From: Aeromonas piscicola
GTDB taxonomy: Bacteria > Pseudomonadota > Gammaproteobacteria > Enterobacterales > Aeromonadaceae
Assembly (NCBI RefSeq): GCF_000820005.1
Contig: NZ_CDBL01000007.1
Span: forward strand, 161,102 to 225,101
Length of the DNA: 64,000 nucleotides
Direction of reading: 5' to 3'
Shown: positions 10,799 through 21,826 of the stretch, piece by piece
Position numbering within the stretch: position 1 is the first letter of the stretch
Layout of the letters: every line of letters starts with the position of its first letter
Made by a program: the position numbers and the translations under genes
Notes under the pieces: model-generated
The model's input: the letters and a program-made list of their open reading frames with translations, nothing else
Told to the model about the DNA's origin: nothing
Databases searched by the model: none

Positions 10799-11851
10799 AT
10801 GCAAGTATCCGATTTTCATTTTGATCTGCCAGACGAGCTGATTGCCCGCTATCCGATGGCAGAGCGTACCGCCAGCCGCCTGTTGCAGCTCGATGGTCAA
10901 AGCGGCGCCCTGCGCCATGGTCAATTTGTGGACGTGCTGGACCAGCTCAACCCCGGCGATCTGCTGGTATTCAACAACACCCGTGTCATTCCGGCGCGCA
11001 TGTTTGGCCAGAAGGCCAGCGGCGGCAAGCTGGAGGTACTGGTGGAGCGCATCCTGGACGAGCACAGCGTGCTGGCTCACGTGCGGGCCTCCAAGGCGCC
11101 CAAGCCGGGCACCCGGATGATCATGGATGGTGGGGTGGAAGCCGAGATGCGGGCCCGCCACGATGCCCTGTTCGAGATCCATTTTCTCGACCCGCGCCCG
11201 GTGCTGGAGATTCTGGAAGCCATAGGCCACATGCCGCTGCCGCCTTATATCGACCGTCCCGATGAGGACGCCGACAAGGAGCGCTACCAGACCGTTTACA
11301 ATCAGAAGCCGGGTGCCGTGGCGGCGCCGACCGCCGGCCTGCACTTCGATGAGCCGCTGCTGGCAAAGATCCGCGCCAAGGGGGTTGAAACGGCCTTCGT
11401 CACCCTGCATGTAGGGGCGGGGACCTTCCAGCCGGTGCGGGTGGACAAGATTGAAGATCACCACATGCACTCCGAGTATGCCGAAGTGCCTCAGGAGGTG
11501 GTGGATGCCATAGCTGCAACTCGCGCCCGGGGTGGCCGGGTGATTGCGGTGGGGACCACCTCGGTACGCTCCCTGGAGAGCGCCGCCAAGGTGACCCTGG
11601 CCCAGGGCAAGCCGTTGGCGCCGTTTTTCAGCGACACCGACATCTTCATCTTCCCAGGCTACGAGTTCCAGATTGTCGATGCCATGGTCACCAACTTCCA
11701 CCTGCCCGAATCCACCCTGATCATGCTGGTCAGCGCCTTCGCCGGGTACGATCAGGTGATGGCGGCTTATCAGGCGGCTGTGACCGAGAATTACCGTTTC
11801 TTCAGCTACGGGGACGCCATGTTCGTCACCCGTCGCCGGGCAGTGGCATAA
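10799..11851 (+). CDS. queA: S-adenosylmethionine:tRNA ribosyltransferase-isomerase
   Basis: 350 aa, full length for the family. It adds the ribosyl part of SAM to preQ1 at the wobble base of tRNAs to make epoxyqueuosine. Family features are [13 protein letters not shown] at the N-terminus, [24 protein letters not shown] and the C-terminal [25 protein letters not shown] precedes the ATG. It is followed 70 nt later by tgt, the enzyme acting one step earlier. Confidence 0.97.
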   Translation: MQVSDFHFDLPDELIARYPMAERTASRLLQLDGQSGALRHGQFVDVLDQLNPGDLLVFNNTRVIPARMFGQKASGGKLEVLVERILDEHSVLAHVRASKAPKPGTRMIMDGGVEAEMRARHDALFEIHFLDPRPVLEILEAIGHMPLPPYIDRPDEDADKERYQTVYNQKPGAVAAPTAGLHFDEPLLAKIRAKGVETAFVTLHVGAGTFQPVRVDKIEDHHMHSEYAEVPQEVVDAIAATRARGGRVIAVGTTSVRSLESAAKVTLAQGKPLAPFFSDTDIFIFPGYEFQIVDAMVTNFHLPESTLIMLVSAFAGYDQVMAAYQAAVTENYRFFSYGDAMFVTRRRAVA

Positions 11852-11888
11852 GCCTCGCCCTTTATACCGGGCCTTTGGGCTCTCTATT

Positions 11889-13058
<1,170 letters not shown>

Positions 13059-13108
13059 CAACGATATATAAGCTAGTTATCAAATCTACATCAATAAGAG
13101 GTTGTTAA

Positions 13109-13444
13109 ATGAGCATTATCTCCAAGGCGTATGCAGAAGGCGCAGTTCCGGGTGCACAGGGTGGTGGTATGGAAATGATCATCATGCTGGCCGTGTTCGG
13201 CCTTATCTTCTACTTCATGATCTATCGTCCCCAGGCCAAGCGCGCCAAGACTCATCGTGACCTGATGAGCTCCCTGGCCAAGGGTGATGAAGTGCTCACT
13301 TCCGGTGGCCTGGTTGGCAAGATCGCCAAGGTGTCCGCCGATAGCGAATACATAGTGCTGGCCCTGAATGATCAGACTCAAGTCACCATCAAACGTGATT
13401 TCGTCTCTGCCGTTCTGCCCAAGGGTTCTATTCAGTCCCTTTAA
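13109..13444 (+). CDS. yajC: Sec translocon accessory subunit YajC
   Basis: 111 aa with one transmembrane segment at about residues 22-41 (MIIMLAVFGLIFYFMIYRPQ), then a small cytoplasmic domain (LAKGDEVLTSGGLVGKIAKV). It associates with SecDF and the translocon in the inner membrane. AGAGG precedes the ATG. secD starts 18 nt after its stop. Confidence 0.96.
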   Translation: MSIISKAYAEGAVPGAQGGGMEMIIMLAVFGLIFYFMIYRPQAKRAKTHRDLMSSLAKGDEVLTSGGLVGKIAKVSADSEYIVLALNDQTQVTIKRDFVSAVLPKGSIQSL

Positions 13445-13462
13445 TCTCCCGAGGAGCACAGC

Positions 13463-15316
13463 GTGTTAAATCGCTATCCGCTGTGGAAATACCTGATGGT
13501 GGTCTTCGTGATCGCCATCGGTTTTCTATATGCAGCCCCCAATCTTTACGGCGAAGACCCGGCCTTGCAGATCTCTGCCAGCCGGGGTGCCGAAGTCAAG
13601 CTAGAGACGCTTGATCTGGTGAAAGAGACGCTCGAAGCGGCTCAGATCCCGGTCAAGCATGCTGCGTTCGAGCACGGTTTCATTCTGATCCGTTTCAAGA
13701 ACACCGAAGAACAGCTCAAGGCGCGCGATGTCGTCGCCAACAAGCTGGGCGACAACTTTATTACCGCCCTCAACCTGGCGCCCTCCACACCTGCCTGGCT
13801 CGAAGCCATTGGTGCCAACCCGCTCAAGCTGGGTCTTGACCTGCGCGGCGGTGTGCACTTCCTGATGGAAGTGGACATGGCCGAGGCGCTGACCAAGCAG
13901 CAAGAGCAGATGGTGCAGGATTTCCGCGCCGAGCTGCGTACCCAGAAGATCCGTTATTCCGGCGTGCGTCGGGCCGGTGATCAGGTACAGGTGCTGTTCC
14001 GCGATGAAGCGGATCAGGCCAAGGCGGTGTCTCACCTGCGTCGTCAGAACCCTGATCTGACCTTCACCACAGAGCAGAAGGGGGATGAGTTCATCCTGCT
14101 GGCGAGCCTGAGTGAAGCCAAGATCAAGGAAGTGAAGAAGTACGCCCTCGAGCAGAACATCACCATCATCCGTAACCGGGTGAACGAGCTGGGAGTGGCC
14201 GAGCCGCTGGTACAACAGCAGGGTGCCGAGCGCATCGTGGTGGAGCTGCCCGGTATTCAGGACACGGCCCGAGCCAAGGAGATCCTGGGCGCGACCGCGA
14301 CCCTGGAATTCCACATGGTCGATGAGACTGCCGACATCCAGGCCGCTGCCGATGGCCGCGTGCCGCCGAGCTCCAAGGTTTACAACGATCGCAACGGCCG
14401 TCCCGTGGTGCTGCAAAAGCGCATCATACTGACCGGCGACCACATAGTGGGTGCCCAGTCCGGTTTCGATGAATACAGCCGTCCCCAGGTCAACATCAAG
14501 CTTGATGGCCAGGGTGGCAACAAGATGGCCAACTTTACCAAGGACAACGTCGGTAAAGGCATGGCCACCGTGTTCATCGAGTACAAGCCGGTCGGTCAGC
14601 CGGGTCCGGACGGCAAGCGCAAGTTCCGCAAGCAGGAGGAGGTGATCAACGTCGCCACCATCCAGTCGCGCCTTGGCAGCCAGTTCCGCATCACAGGTAT
14701 CGACAACGCCAACGAAGCCCATAACCTGGCGCTGCTGTTGCGTGCCGGTGCCCTGATAGCCCCGATCCAGATCGTCGAAGAGCGCACCATAGGCCCGAGC
14801 CTGGGTCAGCAGAACATCGACAGCGGTATGGAAGCCATCGGCTGGGCCATGCTGGTGATCGTGCTGTTCATGGGGATCTACTACCGTGCATTCGGTTGGG
14901 TGGCCAACCTTGCCCTCACCATGAACCTGGTGCTGATTGTCGGCATCATGTCGATGATCCCCGGGGCCACCATGACACTGCCGGGCATTGCCGGTATCGT
15001 CCTGACGCTGGGCATGGCGGTGGATGCCAACGTGCTGATCTACGAGCGTATTCGTGAAGAGATCCGCAACGGCCGCGGAGTGCAGCAAGCCATCCATCTG
15101 GGCTTCGACCGCGCCTTCTCGACCATAGCCGACTCCAACGTGACCTCGCTCATCACCTGTGTGATCCTGTTCGGTATCGGTACCGGCGCCATCAAGGGCT
15201 TCGCCCTGACGCTGGGCATTGGTCTGAGTGCCTCCATGTTTACGGCCATCACGGTATCCCGCGCCATTATCAACCTGGCCTGGGGTGGACGGCGCATCGA
15301 CAAGCTGCCGATCTAA
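13463..15316 (+). CDS. secD: Protein translocase subunit SecD
   Basis: 617 aa with a GTG start preceded by GAGGAG. Together with SecF it uses the proton motive force to pull exported proteins across the membrane. It has an N-terminal membrane helix ([15 protein letters not shown]), a large periplasmic P1 region starting after [15 protein letters not shown], and a five-helix RND-type C-terminal bundle with [18 protein letters not shown], the family signature holding the conserved Asp. secF follows after 9 nt. Confidence 0.97.
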   Translation: MLNRYPLWKYLMVVFVIAIGFLYAAPNLYGEDPALQISASRGAEVKLETLDLVKETLEAAQIPVKHAAFEHGFILIRFKNTEEQLKARDVVANKLGDNFITALNLAPSTPAWLEAIGANPLKLGLDLRGGVHFLMEVDMAEALTKQQEQMVQDFRAELRTQKIRYSGVRRAGDQVQVLFRDEADQAKAVSHLRRQNPDLTFTTEQKGDEFILLASLSEAKIKEVKKYALEQNITIIRNRVNELGVAEPLVQQQGAERIVVELPGIQDTARAKEILGATATLEFHMVDETADIQAAADGRVPPSSKVYNDRNGRPVVLQKRIILTGDHIVGAQSGFDEYSRPQVNIKLDGQGGNKMANFTKDNVGKGMATVFIEYKPVGQPGPDGKRKFRKQEEVINVATIQSRLGSQFRITGIDNANEAHNLALLLRAGALIAPIQIVEERTIGPSLGQQNIDSGMEAIGWAMLVIVLFMGIYYRAFGWVANLALTMNLVLIVGIMSMIPGATMTLPGIAGIVLTLGMAVDANVLIYERIREEIRNGRGVQQAIHLGFDRAFSTIADSNVTSLITCVILFGIGTGAIKGFALTLGIGLSASMFTAITVSRAIINLAWGGRRIDKLPI

Positions 15317-15325
15317 GGAAGAGAC

Positions 15326-16273
15326 ATGTTTCAGATTCTACATTTTGAAAAGCCGATCCCCTTCATGCGCTTCGCCAAGTCGGGAATGGTGTTCTCTGCC
15401 CTGCTGACGATGCTTGCCCTGTTCTGCCTGTTCGATCGGGGTCTGAACTGGGGTCTGGACTTCACCGGTGGTACCACCATAGAGGTGGGGTTCCAGCAGT
15501 CGGTGAGCCTGGACAGGATGCATGAGGCGCTGGATGAGCAGAAGATTGAAGGGGCGACCCTGCAATTCTTCGGCTCCAGCCGCGACGTGCTGGTGCGCAT
15601 GACCCCGAAAGAGGGGGTCAAGGTGGAGCAACAGGGTAACGAAGTGCTGGCAGCGGCCAAGCTGATCGATCAGGGCGCCGTGCTCAAGCGCGTCGAATTC
15701 GTCGGCCCCTCCGTGGGTGACGAGCTGGCGACAGACGGTGCCCTGGCCATGCTGGCCTCCATCCTCTGTATCCTGGCCTACGTGGCGGTGCGCTTCGAGT
15801 GGCGTCTGGCCATGGGGGGCATACTCTCCCTGGCGCACGATGTCATCATCACCCTTGGTATCTTCGCCTACTTCCAGTACGAGTTTGACTTGACCGTGCT
15901 GGCGGCCTTGATGACGTTGGTGGGTTACTCCTTGAACGACACCATAGTGGTGTTCGACCGTTTGCGGGAGAACTTCCGCAAGGTGCGCAAGGGAAATACC
16001 AGCGAAATCATGGATCTCTCCATGACCGAGACCCTGAGCCGTACCATCATTACTTCGGGGTTGACCTTCGTGGTGGTGGTGGCGCTGCTGCTCAAGGGCG
16101 GTCCGTTGATCCACGGTTTTGCCATCGCCATGGTGATCGGGGTGGCCTTCGGCACCTACTCCTCCATCTATGTGGCGAGTGCCTCTGCCATGTTCTTCGG
16201 GGTCAAGCGGGAGCACATGCTGCCGACCCAGGTGGAAAAAGAGGGCGCGGATCAGCAAGAGATCCTGCCGTAA
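15326..16273 (+). CDS. secF: Protein translocase subunit SecF
   Basis: 315 aa. The N-terminal helix is followed by the conserved GLDFTGGTTIEV, then a short periplasmic domain and five membrane helices including GYSLNDTIVVFDRLREN, the motif paired with that of SecD. AAGGAAGAG precedes the ATG. Last gene of yajC-secD-secF, closed by a terminator. Confidence 0.97.
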   Translation: MFQILHFEKPIPFMRFAKSGMVFSALLTMLALFCLFDRGLNWGLDFTGGTTIEVGFQQSVSLDRMHEALDEQKIEGATLQFFGSSRDVLVRMTPKEGVKVEQQGNEVLAAAKLIDQGAVLKRVEFVGPSVGDELATDGALAMLASILCILAYVAVRFEWRLAMGGILSLAHDVIITLGIFAYFQYEFDLTVLAALMTLVGYSLNDTIVVFDRLRENFRKVRKGNTSEIMDLSMTETLSRTIITSGLTFVVVVALLLKGGPLIHGFAIAMVIGVAFGTYSSIYVASASAMFFGVKREHMLPTQVEKEGADQQEILP

Positions 16274-16278
16274 ACGAC

Positions 16279-16304
16279 AAGGGCGCCGCGAGGCGCCCTT
16301 TCTC
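16279..16304 (+). terminator. Terminator after secF
   Basis: GGGCGCC (16281-16287) pairs with GGCGCCC (16292-16298), loop GCGA, flanked by AA and TTTCTCTT. Confidence 0.85.
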
Positions 16305-16372
16305 TTATGGCCCGGGTGAGTCATTATGCTCCCCGTTACCCATCTCCTATCATCCAAGGCAAGGAGCAAGCC

Positions 16373-16741
16373 ATGCAACACAATCCCCGTTTTCTGGCGC
16401 TGGTAGAGGCCGTTCGCACTCAGGTGCAAGAGACAGACGTGCATCAGATCAAACGCTGGCAGGATGAGGGGCGCGCCTTTTATCTGATCGACGTGCGCGA
16501 AGAGAGCGAGTGGGCAAGGGGTCATCTGCCGGGGGCGAGTTATCTCGGCCGTGGCGTGATCGAGCGCGACATCGAGACTCGCTATCCGGATCCAGCCACC
16601 GAGCTCTACCTCTATTGTGGTGGGGGATTTCGCTCCATCCTGGTGGCGGATAACCTGCAGAAGATGGGTTATAGCCGGGTTGTCAGCGTAGATGGTGGCT
16701 TTCGGGGCTGGTGTGATGCCGGATACCCTGTCGAATCCTGA
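16373..16741 (+). CDS. Single-domain rhodanese-like protein
   Basis: 122 aa. A longer frame starts at 16307, but it would overlap the secF terminator; the ATG at 16373 has AAGGAG 8 nt upstream. One rhodanese domain: IDVREESEWARGHLPGA, the active-site cysteine in LYCGGGFRS and the closing VDGGFRGW. It probably moves sulfane sulfur from a thiosulfate- or persulfide-type donor; the true acceptor is unknown. No signal peptide, so cytoplasmic. Confidence 0.85.
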   Translation: MQHNPRFLALVEAVRTQVQETDVHQIKRWQDEGRAFYLIDVREESEWARGHLPGASYLGRGVIERDIETRYPDPATELYLYCGGGFRSILVADNLQKMGYSRVVSVDGGFRGWCDAGYPVES

Positions 16742-16831
16742 TTTATTTGAGGGAGAGAGGATCAGCCACATGACAAAGTGTCGGTTGACCTTTACCATAT
16801 GCGGGGTCAAGCGTAAGCGTCGGAGTGTTCA

Positions 16832-17779
16832 TTGAACGTCAGGAAAGGGATTGGATACCTCCTTGGTATCCTGTTGCTGCTCCCCATGTGGGGTTGCAGC
16901 AGTAGCAGTCAGGTTGAAGCGCCTCAAGTTCCCAAGCCGCAACCCGCTTCACTGGTATTGGCGACCCCCCTGCAGGTCTCTTACCAGAGCGAGTTGGCGT
17001 TGGCGCGACTCGGGCAGATGCTCGGTGAGATGGAATTGACCACCGAGCAACGGGCTGAACTGTTTTATGAGCGTGCAGTGGTGTTTGACCGGGTCGGCTT
17101 GCGCTCCTTGGCGAGGCTGGATTTCAACCGGGCCTTGCGGGAGAAACCGGATTTTGCCGAAGCCTACAATTTCATCGGCGTTTATCTGGTGCAGCAGCAG
17201 AATTATGACGAAGCCTACGAGGCATTTGATTCCGCCCTCGAGCTGGCTCCCGATTATGACTATGCCTATCTCAACCGTGGCATAGCGCTCTATTACGGCA
17301 ATCGTCCCGAGCTGGCCGCAGCCGATATGAAACGCTTCTATGAAGCGCAGCCGGAAGATCCCTATCGGGTGATCTGGCTCTATCTGGCCGAGCAGAAGCT
17401 CAATGCACCGGCCGCTATGAGCCGGATGCGCGAGCGTCTAAACAAGTATGACGACGACGCTTGGAACTGGGATCTGGTTCGCCTCTACACAGGCGAGCTC
17501 AATGCGACCCAGTTGATGGGCAACGTGGTGAAAGGGGTGAAGGACAATCGGGAGCTTGCCGAGCGCCTGTGTGAAACCTACTTCTACCTCGGCAAGTTTG
17601 AACTGGCCAAGGGCAACCGCAAGGAAGCCATCAGCTACTTCAAGTTGGCACTCGCCAACAACGTGTATGACTTCATCGAGCACAGATATGCCTTGCTCGA
17701 GCTGGAGCTGATGGCGCGCAAACCCTTGCCGCCGGGTGCCCAGAGCGCACAGGGCAAGAGCAGCAAGCAGGCCTCCTGA
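16832..17779 (+). CDS. nlpI: Lipoprotein NlpI with TPR repeats
   Basis: 315 aa. The best start is a TTG at 16832 with GGAG 6 nt upstream; no ATG fits. The signal peptide ends in a lipobox before Cys22 (PMWGCSSSS). Tetratricopeptide units follow (ELFYERAVVFDRVGLRSLARLDF, AEAYNFIGVYLVQQ). NlpI is an outer-membrane adaptor that brings proteases and peptidoglycan enzymes together. Slightly longer than E. coli NlpI (294 aa). The following genes are on the other strand, behind a bidirectional terminator. Confidence 0.9.
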   Translation: MNVRKGIGYLLGILLLLPMWGCSSSSQVEAPQVPKPQPASLVLATPLQVSYQSELALARLGQMLGEMELTTEQRAELFYERAVVFDRVGLRSLARLDFNRALREKPDFAEAYNFIGVYLVQQQNYDEAYEAFDSALELAPDYDYAYLNRGIALYYGNRPELAAADMKRFYEAQPEDPYRVIWLYLAEQKLNAPAAMSRMRERLNKYDDDAWNWDLVRLYTGELNATQLMGNVVKGVKDNRELAERLCETYFYLGKFELAKGNRKEAISYFKLALANNVYDFIEHRYALLELELMARKPLPPGAQSAQGKSSKQAS

Positions 17780-17798
17780 ATGCTGGTTCTCGCGATGT

Positions 17799-17826
17799 AA
17801 AAAAGGCCTCATTGTGAGGCCTTTTT
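17799..17826. terminator. Bidirectional terminator between nlpI and ubiV
   Basis: AAAAAAGGCCTC (17799-17810) with GAGGCCTTTTT (17816-17826), loop ATTGT, with A and T runs on both sides for the two convergent units. Confidence 0.9.
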
Positions 17827-17855
17827 GCTGTCTGCACTCTGGCATGGGTGTGGCG

Positions 17856-18728
17856 TTATTCCACCAGACTCATACCGGGGATCTGGCGCCAGTAACCGTT
17901 GCAGTCCCGCTCCCGTTGCAGGGACAGGGGGGCCTGACCTTGCTGGTTGGCCTTGAAGCGATCCAGCATCTCAAGGGTGCCCAGTCCCTCGGGGGAGAGG
18001 CGCACTACGTCCACCAGACCGTCCATGCCGCTGATCTCGTTGCCCAGGTTGTAACAATAACCCGACTGGGTCTGGATACCGTTGAGATTGAACACCTTCT
18101 GCCCCTCGCGGCTGCTGGCCAGCCGGCCTGTGGGGTAGTGGATGCAGGCGAGTTCGCAGTTGTCCTTGGGCTTGTCGAGGGAGCGGGCGGTGAAGCAGCG
18201 CGCCGAGTAGGCAAGCGGCAGGTGGCCGTAGGCGAACACCTCCACTTCGAACTGCTGGCGAGCGCTGCCCAGATCCTGATTGAGCTGCACCAACCAGTCG
18301 CGCGACAGCTCCACCGGCATCACCCAGCGTGTCATCCCCTGTTTGAGCAGCATGCGCAGCACGTCGGCGTTGTAGGCATTGATGGCCGGGCCGCAGACAA
18401 ACGGGATCCTCGCTTCCCAGGCAAGTTGCACTGTGCCGAGATCGTTGGCCTCGACCATGAGATCGCCATTGTCGACCAGCCGTTTCACCTCCTTGAGCTC
18501 GGAGGGGGCCGAGATCAGCGCCAGGGTGGAGAGCACAACCTGCTTGCCCGAGGTCGCCACCTGGCGGGCGAGGGAGATCCAGTCATCTACTTTCAGTTCG
18601 CGGCGCTTGCTGCAGACGGTTTCCCCCAGATAGATGATGTCCGCCTGGCTCTGTGCTGCGGTGTCGTAAAAGGCCTGGGTGTCGGCCTTGGGCCAGTAGA
18701 AGAGCAGAGGCCCGAGAGAGAATTGCAT
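17856..18728 (-). CDS. ubiV: Anaerobic ubiquinone synthesis protein UbiV (U32 family)
   Basis: 290 aa. The start at 18728 has AAGGAG upstream; a longer frame begins inside ubiU and is rejected. UbiV pairs with UbiU in O2-independent hydroxylation of the quinone ring. Four cysteines fit the 4Fe-4S ligand pattern: C39 (GETVCSKRR), ARCFTA, and the NCELAC pair. It resembles peptidase U32 proteins but is not thought to be a protease. Starts 14 nt after the ubiU stop, same operon. Confidence 0.93.
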   Translation of the reverse strand: MQFSLGPLLFYWPKADTQAFYDTAAQSQADIIYLGETVCSKRRELKVDDWISLARQVATSGKQVVLSTLALISAPSELKEVKRLVDNGDLMVEANDLGTVQLAWEARIPFVCGPAINAYNADVLRMLLKQGMTRWVMPVELSRDWLVQLNQDLGSARQQFEVEVFAYGHLPLAYSARCFTARSLDKPKDNCELACIHYPTGRLASSREGQKVFNLNGIQTQSGYCYNLGNEISGMDGLVDVVRLSPEGLGTLEMLDRFKANQQGQAPLSLQRERDCNGYWRQIPGMSLVE

Positions 18729-18742
18729 GTGGTTGAGCTCCT

Positions 18743-19738
18743 TTATTGCCACTGACGATGATAGGCACCCAGGGTAGTCTGACTCCCCTCGGAGACGCGG
18801 GCGAGCTGGGCATCCCACTCGGCTTTGACGCTATAGCCCTCGGGATTGGCTTGGTAGGCGTCGATGGCGGCGCGCCAGACCCGGGTGACCTGCTCCACGT
18901 AGGCGGGGCTGCGCTGGCGCCCCTCGATCTTGACCGACTGGATCCCGGTCTGGAACAGTTCTGGCAAGAGCCCTAGGGTGTTGAGGCTGGTCGGCTCCTC
19001 CAGGGCATGGTAGGTCTGGCCATCCACCTCGAAGCGGCCCTTGCACAGGGTCGGGTAGCCGGCATTTTCACCCGGTCCGTAACGGTCGATCAGCACCTCG
19101 TTGAGGCGGGACTCGAGGCCCGCCGGCGTCTCCTCCCAGCGCACAAACTTGGCCGGTGAGCAGGCACCCACGGTATTGGGACTCTCGCCGGTCATGTAGG
19201 AGGATAAGTAGCAACGCCCCTCCGCCATGATGCAGAGGCTGCCGAAGGCGAACACCTCGAGACCGACGTCGGTCTCGCGGGCTAGCTGTCTGACCTGATG
19301 CATGGAGAGCACCCGTGGCAGCACCACACGGCCGACTTTGAAATGCTGCTGATAGAAGCGGATGGCGGCGGCATTGGTGGCGCTGGCCTGCACCGAGACA
19401 TGCAGTTCCATGTCCGGATGGTGGCGGCTGGCGTAATCGAGCACGGCGAGATCGGCGATGATAAGGGCGTCGGCACCGAGCGCCACACCCCGGTCCACCG
19501 CCTGCTTCCATCTGGTATCCGAGCCCGGGTGGGCGAAGGTATTGATGGCGATATGCAGCTTGCGGCCATGCTGGTGCACGTAGTCCACTGCCTTTTCCAG
19601 CTTGCTGTCGGTGAAGTTGAGACCGGCAAAGTGGCGGGCATTGGTGTCATCCTTGAAACCGATGTAAACCGCATCGGCCCCATTATCCACGGCTGTTTTC
19701 AGTGCCGGCAAACTGCCTGCTGGACAGAGTAATTCCAT
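18743..19738 (-). CDS. ubiU: Anaerobic ubiquinone synthesis protein UbiU (U32 family)
   Basis: 331 aa. The canonical start MELLCPAGSLPALK is at 19738, with CGGAG upstream; the long in-frame extension is not used. U32-type barrel with the cysteines GSLCIMAEGRCYLSSY, VGACSPAKF and TLCKGRF expected to bind a 4Fe-4S cluster. It acts with UbiV and the carrier UbiT to make ubiquinone without oxygen. Divergent from ubiT. Confidence 0.94.
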   Translation of the reverse strand: MELLCPAGSLPALKTAVDNGADAVYIGFKDDTNARHFAGLNFTDSKLEKAVDYVHQHGRKLHIAINTFAHPGSDTRWKQAVDRGVALGADALIIADLAVLDYASRHHPDMELHVSVQASATNAAAIRFYQQHFKVGRVVLPRVLSMHQVRQLARETDVGLEVFAFGSLCIMAEGRCYLSSYMTGESPNTVGACSPAKFVRWEETPAGLESRLNEVLIDRYGPGENAGYPTLCKGRFEVDGQTYHALEEPTSLNTLGLLPELFQTGIQSVKIEGRQRSPAYVEQVTRVWRAAIDAYQANPEGYSVKAEWDAQLARVSEGSQTTLGAYHRQWQ

Positions 19739-19862
19739 CGGGTACGCTCCGAGAGGGCAAAAATGCAAAAGTGGCCCGATTGTATTCATCGATGCCTTCC
19801 TACTTTTTGACCTGAGGCAGCTTTGTGTGGCTTTACCCTTCTTGAGGTAAGTCGGCACAAGT

Positions 19863-19876
19863 TTGATTTCCAACAG
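19863..19876 (+). promoter_or_regulatory. Possible FNR site in the ubiU-ubiT divergent region
   Basis: TTGAT-TTCC-AACAG matches the FNR consensus TTGAT-N4-ATCAA at 8 of 10 positions (first half perfect). Its centre is about 41 nt upstream of a plausible ubiT start near 19911. FNR control of ubiUVT is known in E. coli; here it is an inference from a weak second half-site. Confidence 0.35.
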
Positions 19877-19927
19877 GATCCGGAGTCTGGCCCTGTGTTT
19901 GAATGCGCAAAAAACTGGGAGTTTATC

Positions 19928-20467
19928 GTGTTTCAACAACTGCAATGTCGCCTGGTCGAACAGGCTCCCCGCTTTCTGCGCCACCCCCTCAAGCTGGTGC
20001 CGTTTGCGCTGCAGCAGAACTTGATGGAGCGCCTGCTGGCGCGAGTGTTCAAGGAAGCCATCCAGGATGGTGACTTCGAGTTTCTGGCCGGCAAATGGCT
20101 CAAGGTCGAGGTATTGGATCTCGAGCTGTGCTGGTTCATCAGCGAACAGGCTGGAAAACTGGTGGTGGCCTGCCATTGTGAGCGGGCGGATGTCTGCTTC
20201 AGCGGCACCACCAACGACCTCATACTGATCGCCGGTCGCAAGGAAGATCCCGATTCCCTCTTCTTTCAGCGCAAGCTGAAGATTGAAGGGGATACCGAGC
20301 TGGGACTGGAGGTGAAGAACCTGATGGACAGCCTGGATCTGGATGGTTTGCCGAGCCTGATGCGCTACCCGCTGATGGATCTTGCCACCTTCATCGAACG
20401 GGCGCGCACCGCGTCAGCGCAGGAGCCGCACTCTGCGCCGACGAGCGGTGTCCCGTCTCAGGTGTGA
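19928..20467 (+). CDS. ubiT: SCP2-domain ubiquinone synthesis accessory protein UbiT
   Basis: 179 aa with a GTG start; GGGAG lies 6 nt upstream, better than the long in-frame extension. It carries an SCP2-type lipid-binding domain (FLAGKWLKVEVLDLELCWF, ADVCFSGTTNDLILIA, KEDPDSLFFQRKLKIEGDTELGLEVKN in two parts). UbiT is the SCP2 protein paired with UbiUV in anaerobic ubiquinone synthesis. The last 54 bases overlap the end of the opposite-strand membrane-protein gene. Confidence 0.92.
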   Translation: MFQQLQCRLVEQAPRFLRHPLKLVPFALQQNLMERLLARVFKEAIQDGDFEFLAGKWLKVEVLDLELCWFISEQAGKLVVACHCERADVCFSGTTNDLILIAGRKEDPDSLFFQRKLKIEGDTELGLEVKNLMDSLDLDGLPSLMRYPLMDLATFIERARTASAQEPHSAPTSGVPSQV

Positions 20468-20830
20468 TGTCAGGCCACCGGCATGGTGGCGGTAGTGACT
20501 GCGCGCCCACAGGCAGCGACAGGCCCAGACACAAGGGATCAAGGCCAGCAGGGCAGTAGCGTTGGGGAGTCGGGAAAGCAACAGACCCAGCGCCAGCCAG
20601 ACGAAGGGCTGCGCCTCGTACAGCCACTCCGGCTGGAACCAGCGTTTGGTCGGAAAGATGACCAGATCGGTGCGCCGATAGCTGGAGCGCATCATCCAGA
20701 TGACGGCGCCTGCGACAAACAACAGGCTGCCTGCCAGCCAGAGCAAGGGGGTCTGGGTAAGCGTGAGCGTGCCGACCGCGGTCAGCAGATAGCAGACTGG
20801 TAACCTCTCATAAAGCCAGCGCGGGCACAT
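20414..20830 (-). CDS. Small inner-membrane protein, unknown function
   Basis: 138 aa. Of three in-frame ATGs the one at 20830 has an ideal GGAGG 5 nt upstream. Three or four hydrophobic segments are visible: YLLTAVGTLTLTQTPLLWLA, LLFVAGAVIWMM, then FVWLALGLLLSRLP and TALLALIPCVWACRCLW. The tail is very basic (HLRRDTARRRRVR). I recognise no named family. Its 3' end overlaps ubiT by 54 bases in antisense, with no terminator between the convergent genes. Confidence 0.65.
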   Translation of the reverse strand: MCPRWLYERLPVCYLLTAVGTLTLTQTPLLWLAGSLLFVAGAVIWMMRSSYRRTDLVIFPTKRWFQPEWLYEAQPFVWLALGLLLSRLPNATALLALIPCVWACRCLWARSHYRHHAGGLTSHLRRDTARRRRVRLLR

Positions 20831-20968
20831 GTTGCCTCCGTTCATAGATCCACTCATCCTCCAAGTTTAGCCTGCGGTCAGCCTCTGCTCATGATGCTTT
20901 GTTCTACACAATGATGGTTTTGTTGTGAAATGGCGCGCCTTTTACGGTGCCAAAATAGCGATTGGCTA

Positions 20969-20977
20969 TGTTACAAT
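20969..20977 (+). promoter_or_regulatory. Extended -10 promoter of trmJ
   Basis: TG-T-TACAAT (20969-20977) is an extended -10 element; the -35 is poor. Predicted start near 20984, about 27 nt before trmJ. Confidence 0.5.
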
Positions 20978-21010
20978 TGCGCGCCATTTTTGACTGAAGA
21001 TTGACTGGGC

Positions 21011-21733
21011 ATGTTGGATCAGATTCGTATCGTGTTGGTAAACACTTCTCACACCGGCAACATGGGCTCTGCGGCGCGCGCCATGAAGACTATGGGACTG
21101 ACTCAACTGGTGTTGGTTGATCCACAGGCCCTGCCAGATGACAACGCCATGGCCCTGGCGGCAGGGGCCAGCGATGTCCTGGCCAATGCCCGCATAGTGT
21201 CGACGCTGGATGAAGCCATTGCCGATTGTGGTCTGGTCATAGGCACCAGCGCCCGTTCCCGGACCTTAAGCTGGCCCATGCTGGATCCTCGCGAAGCGGG
21301 GGAGAAGGCGGTGGTGGAGGGTGTGAAGCATCCGGTTGCCCTGGTGTTTGGCCGTGAACGCACTGGCCTCACCAACGACGAGCTGCAGAAGTGCCACTAC
21401 CACGTTGCCATTGCGGCCAACCCCGAATACAGCTCCCTCAATCTGGCCATGGCGGTGCAGACCATCTGTTACGAAGTGCGGATGCACTGGTTGCAGGGTC
21501 AGGCTCCCGAGGTGGAGAGCGAGGCGGATTATCCCAGTGCCGAGCAGCTGGAAGGCTTCTATCAGCACCTGGAGCAGACCCTGCTCAAAACGGGTTTCAT
21601 CGCCGATGACCATCCGGGGCAGGTGATGAGCAAGCTGCGTCGCCTGTTCAATCGAGCCCGTCCGGAAACGGTGGAACTCAACATTCTGCGCGGCATTTTG
21701 ACCTCGGTACAGAAGCCGAAACCGCAGGATTAA
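21011..21733 (+). CDS. trmJ: tRNA (cytidine/uridine-2'-O-)-methyltransferase TrmJ
   Basis: 240 aa SPOUT-class SAM methyltransferase that modifies the ribose at position 32 of tRNA. Visible: [36 protein letters not shown] and [17 protein letters not shown], the last forming the knotted SAM site. A C-terminal extension follows. Its position just before iscR is the usual one in gammaproteobacteria. Confidence 0.96.
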   Translation: MLDQIRIVLVNTSHTGNMGSAARAMKTMGLTQLVLVDPQALPDDNAMALAAGASDVLANARIVSTLDEAIADCGLVIGTSARSRTLSWPMLDPREAGEKAVVEGVKHPVALVFGRERTGLTNDELQKCHYHVAIAANPEYSSLNLAMAVQTICYEVRMHWLQGQAPEVESEADYPSAEQLEGFYQHLEQTLLKTGFIADDHPGQVMSKLRRLFNRARPETVELNILRGILTSVQKPKPQD

Positions 21734-21756
21734 ACCTGACTGTATTACTCAACCAT

Positions 21757-21781
21757 ATACTTGACTGTTTTAGTCGGGTAT
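21757..21781 (+). promoter_or_regulatory. IscR type 1 operator upstream of iscR
   Basis: The 25-bp site starts ATACTTGACT and ends AGTCGGGTAT around a TTT centre. It fits the published type 1 IscR consensus at every specified position by my comparison. It lies 46-70 nt upstream of the iscR ATG and contains TTGACT, a likely -35. This is the expected site for autorepression by 2Fe-2S IscR. Confidence 0.85.
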
Positions 21782-21826
21782 GTGACCATATGCCCATATT
21801 GATTGGTTCGCAAGACGGTAAGGCAT

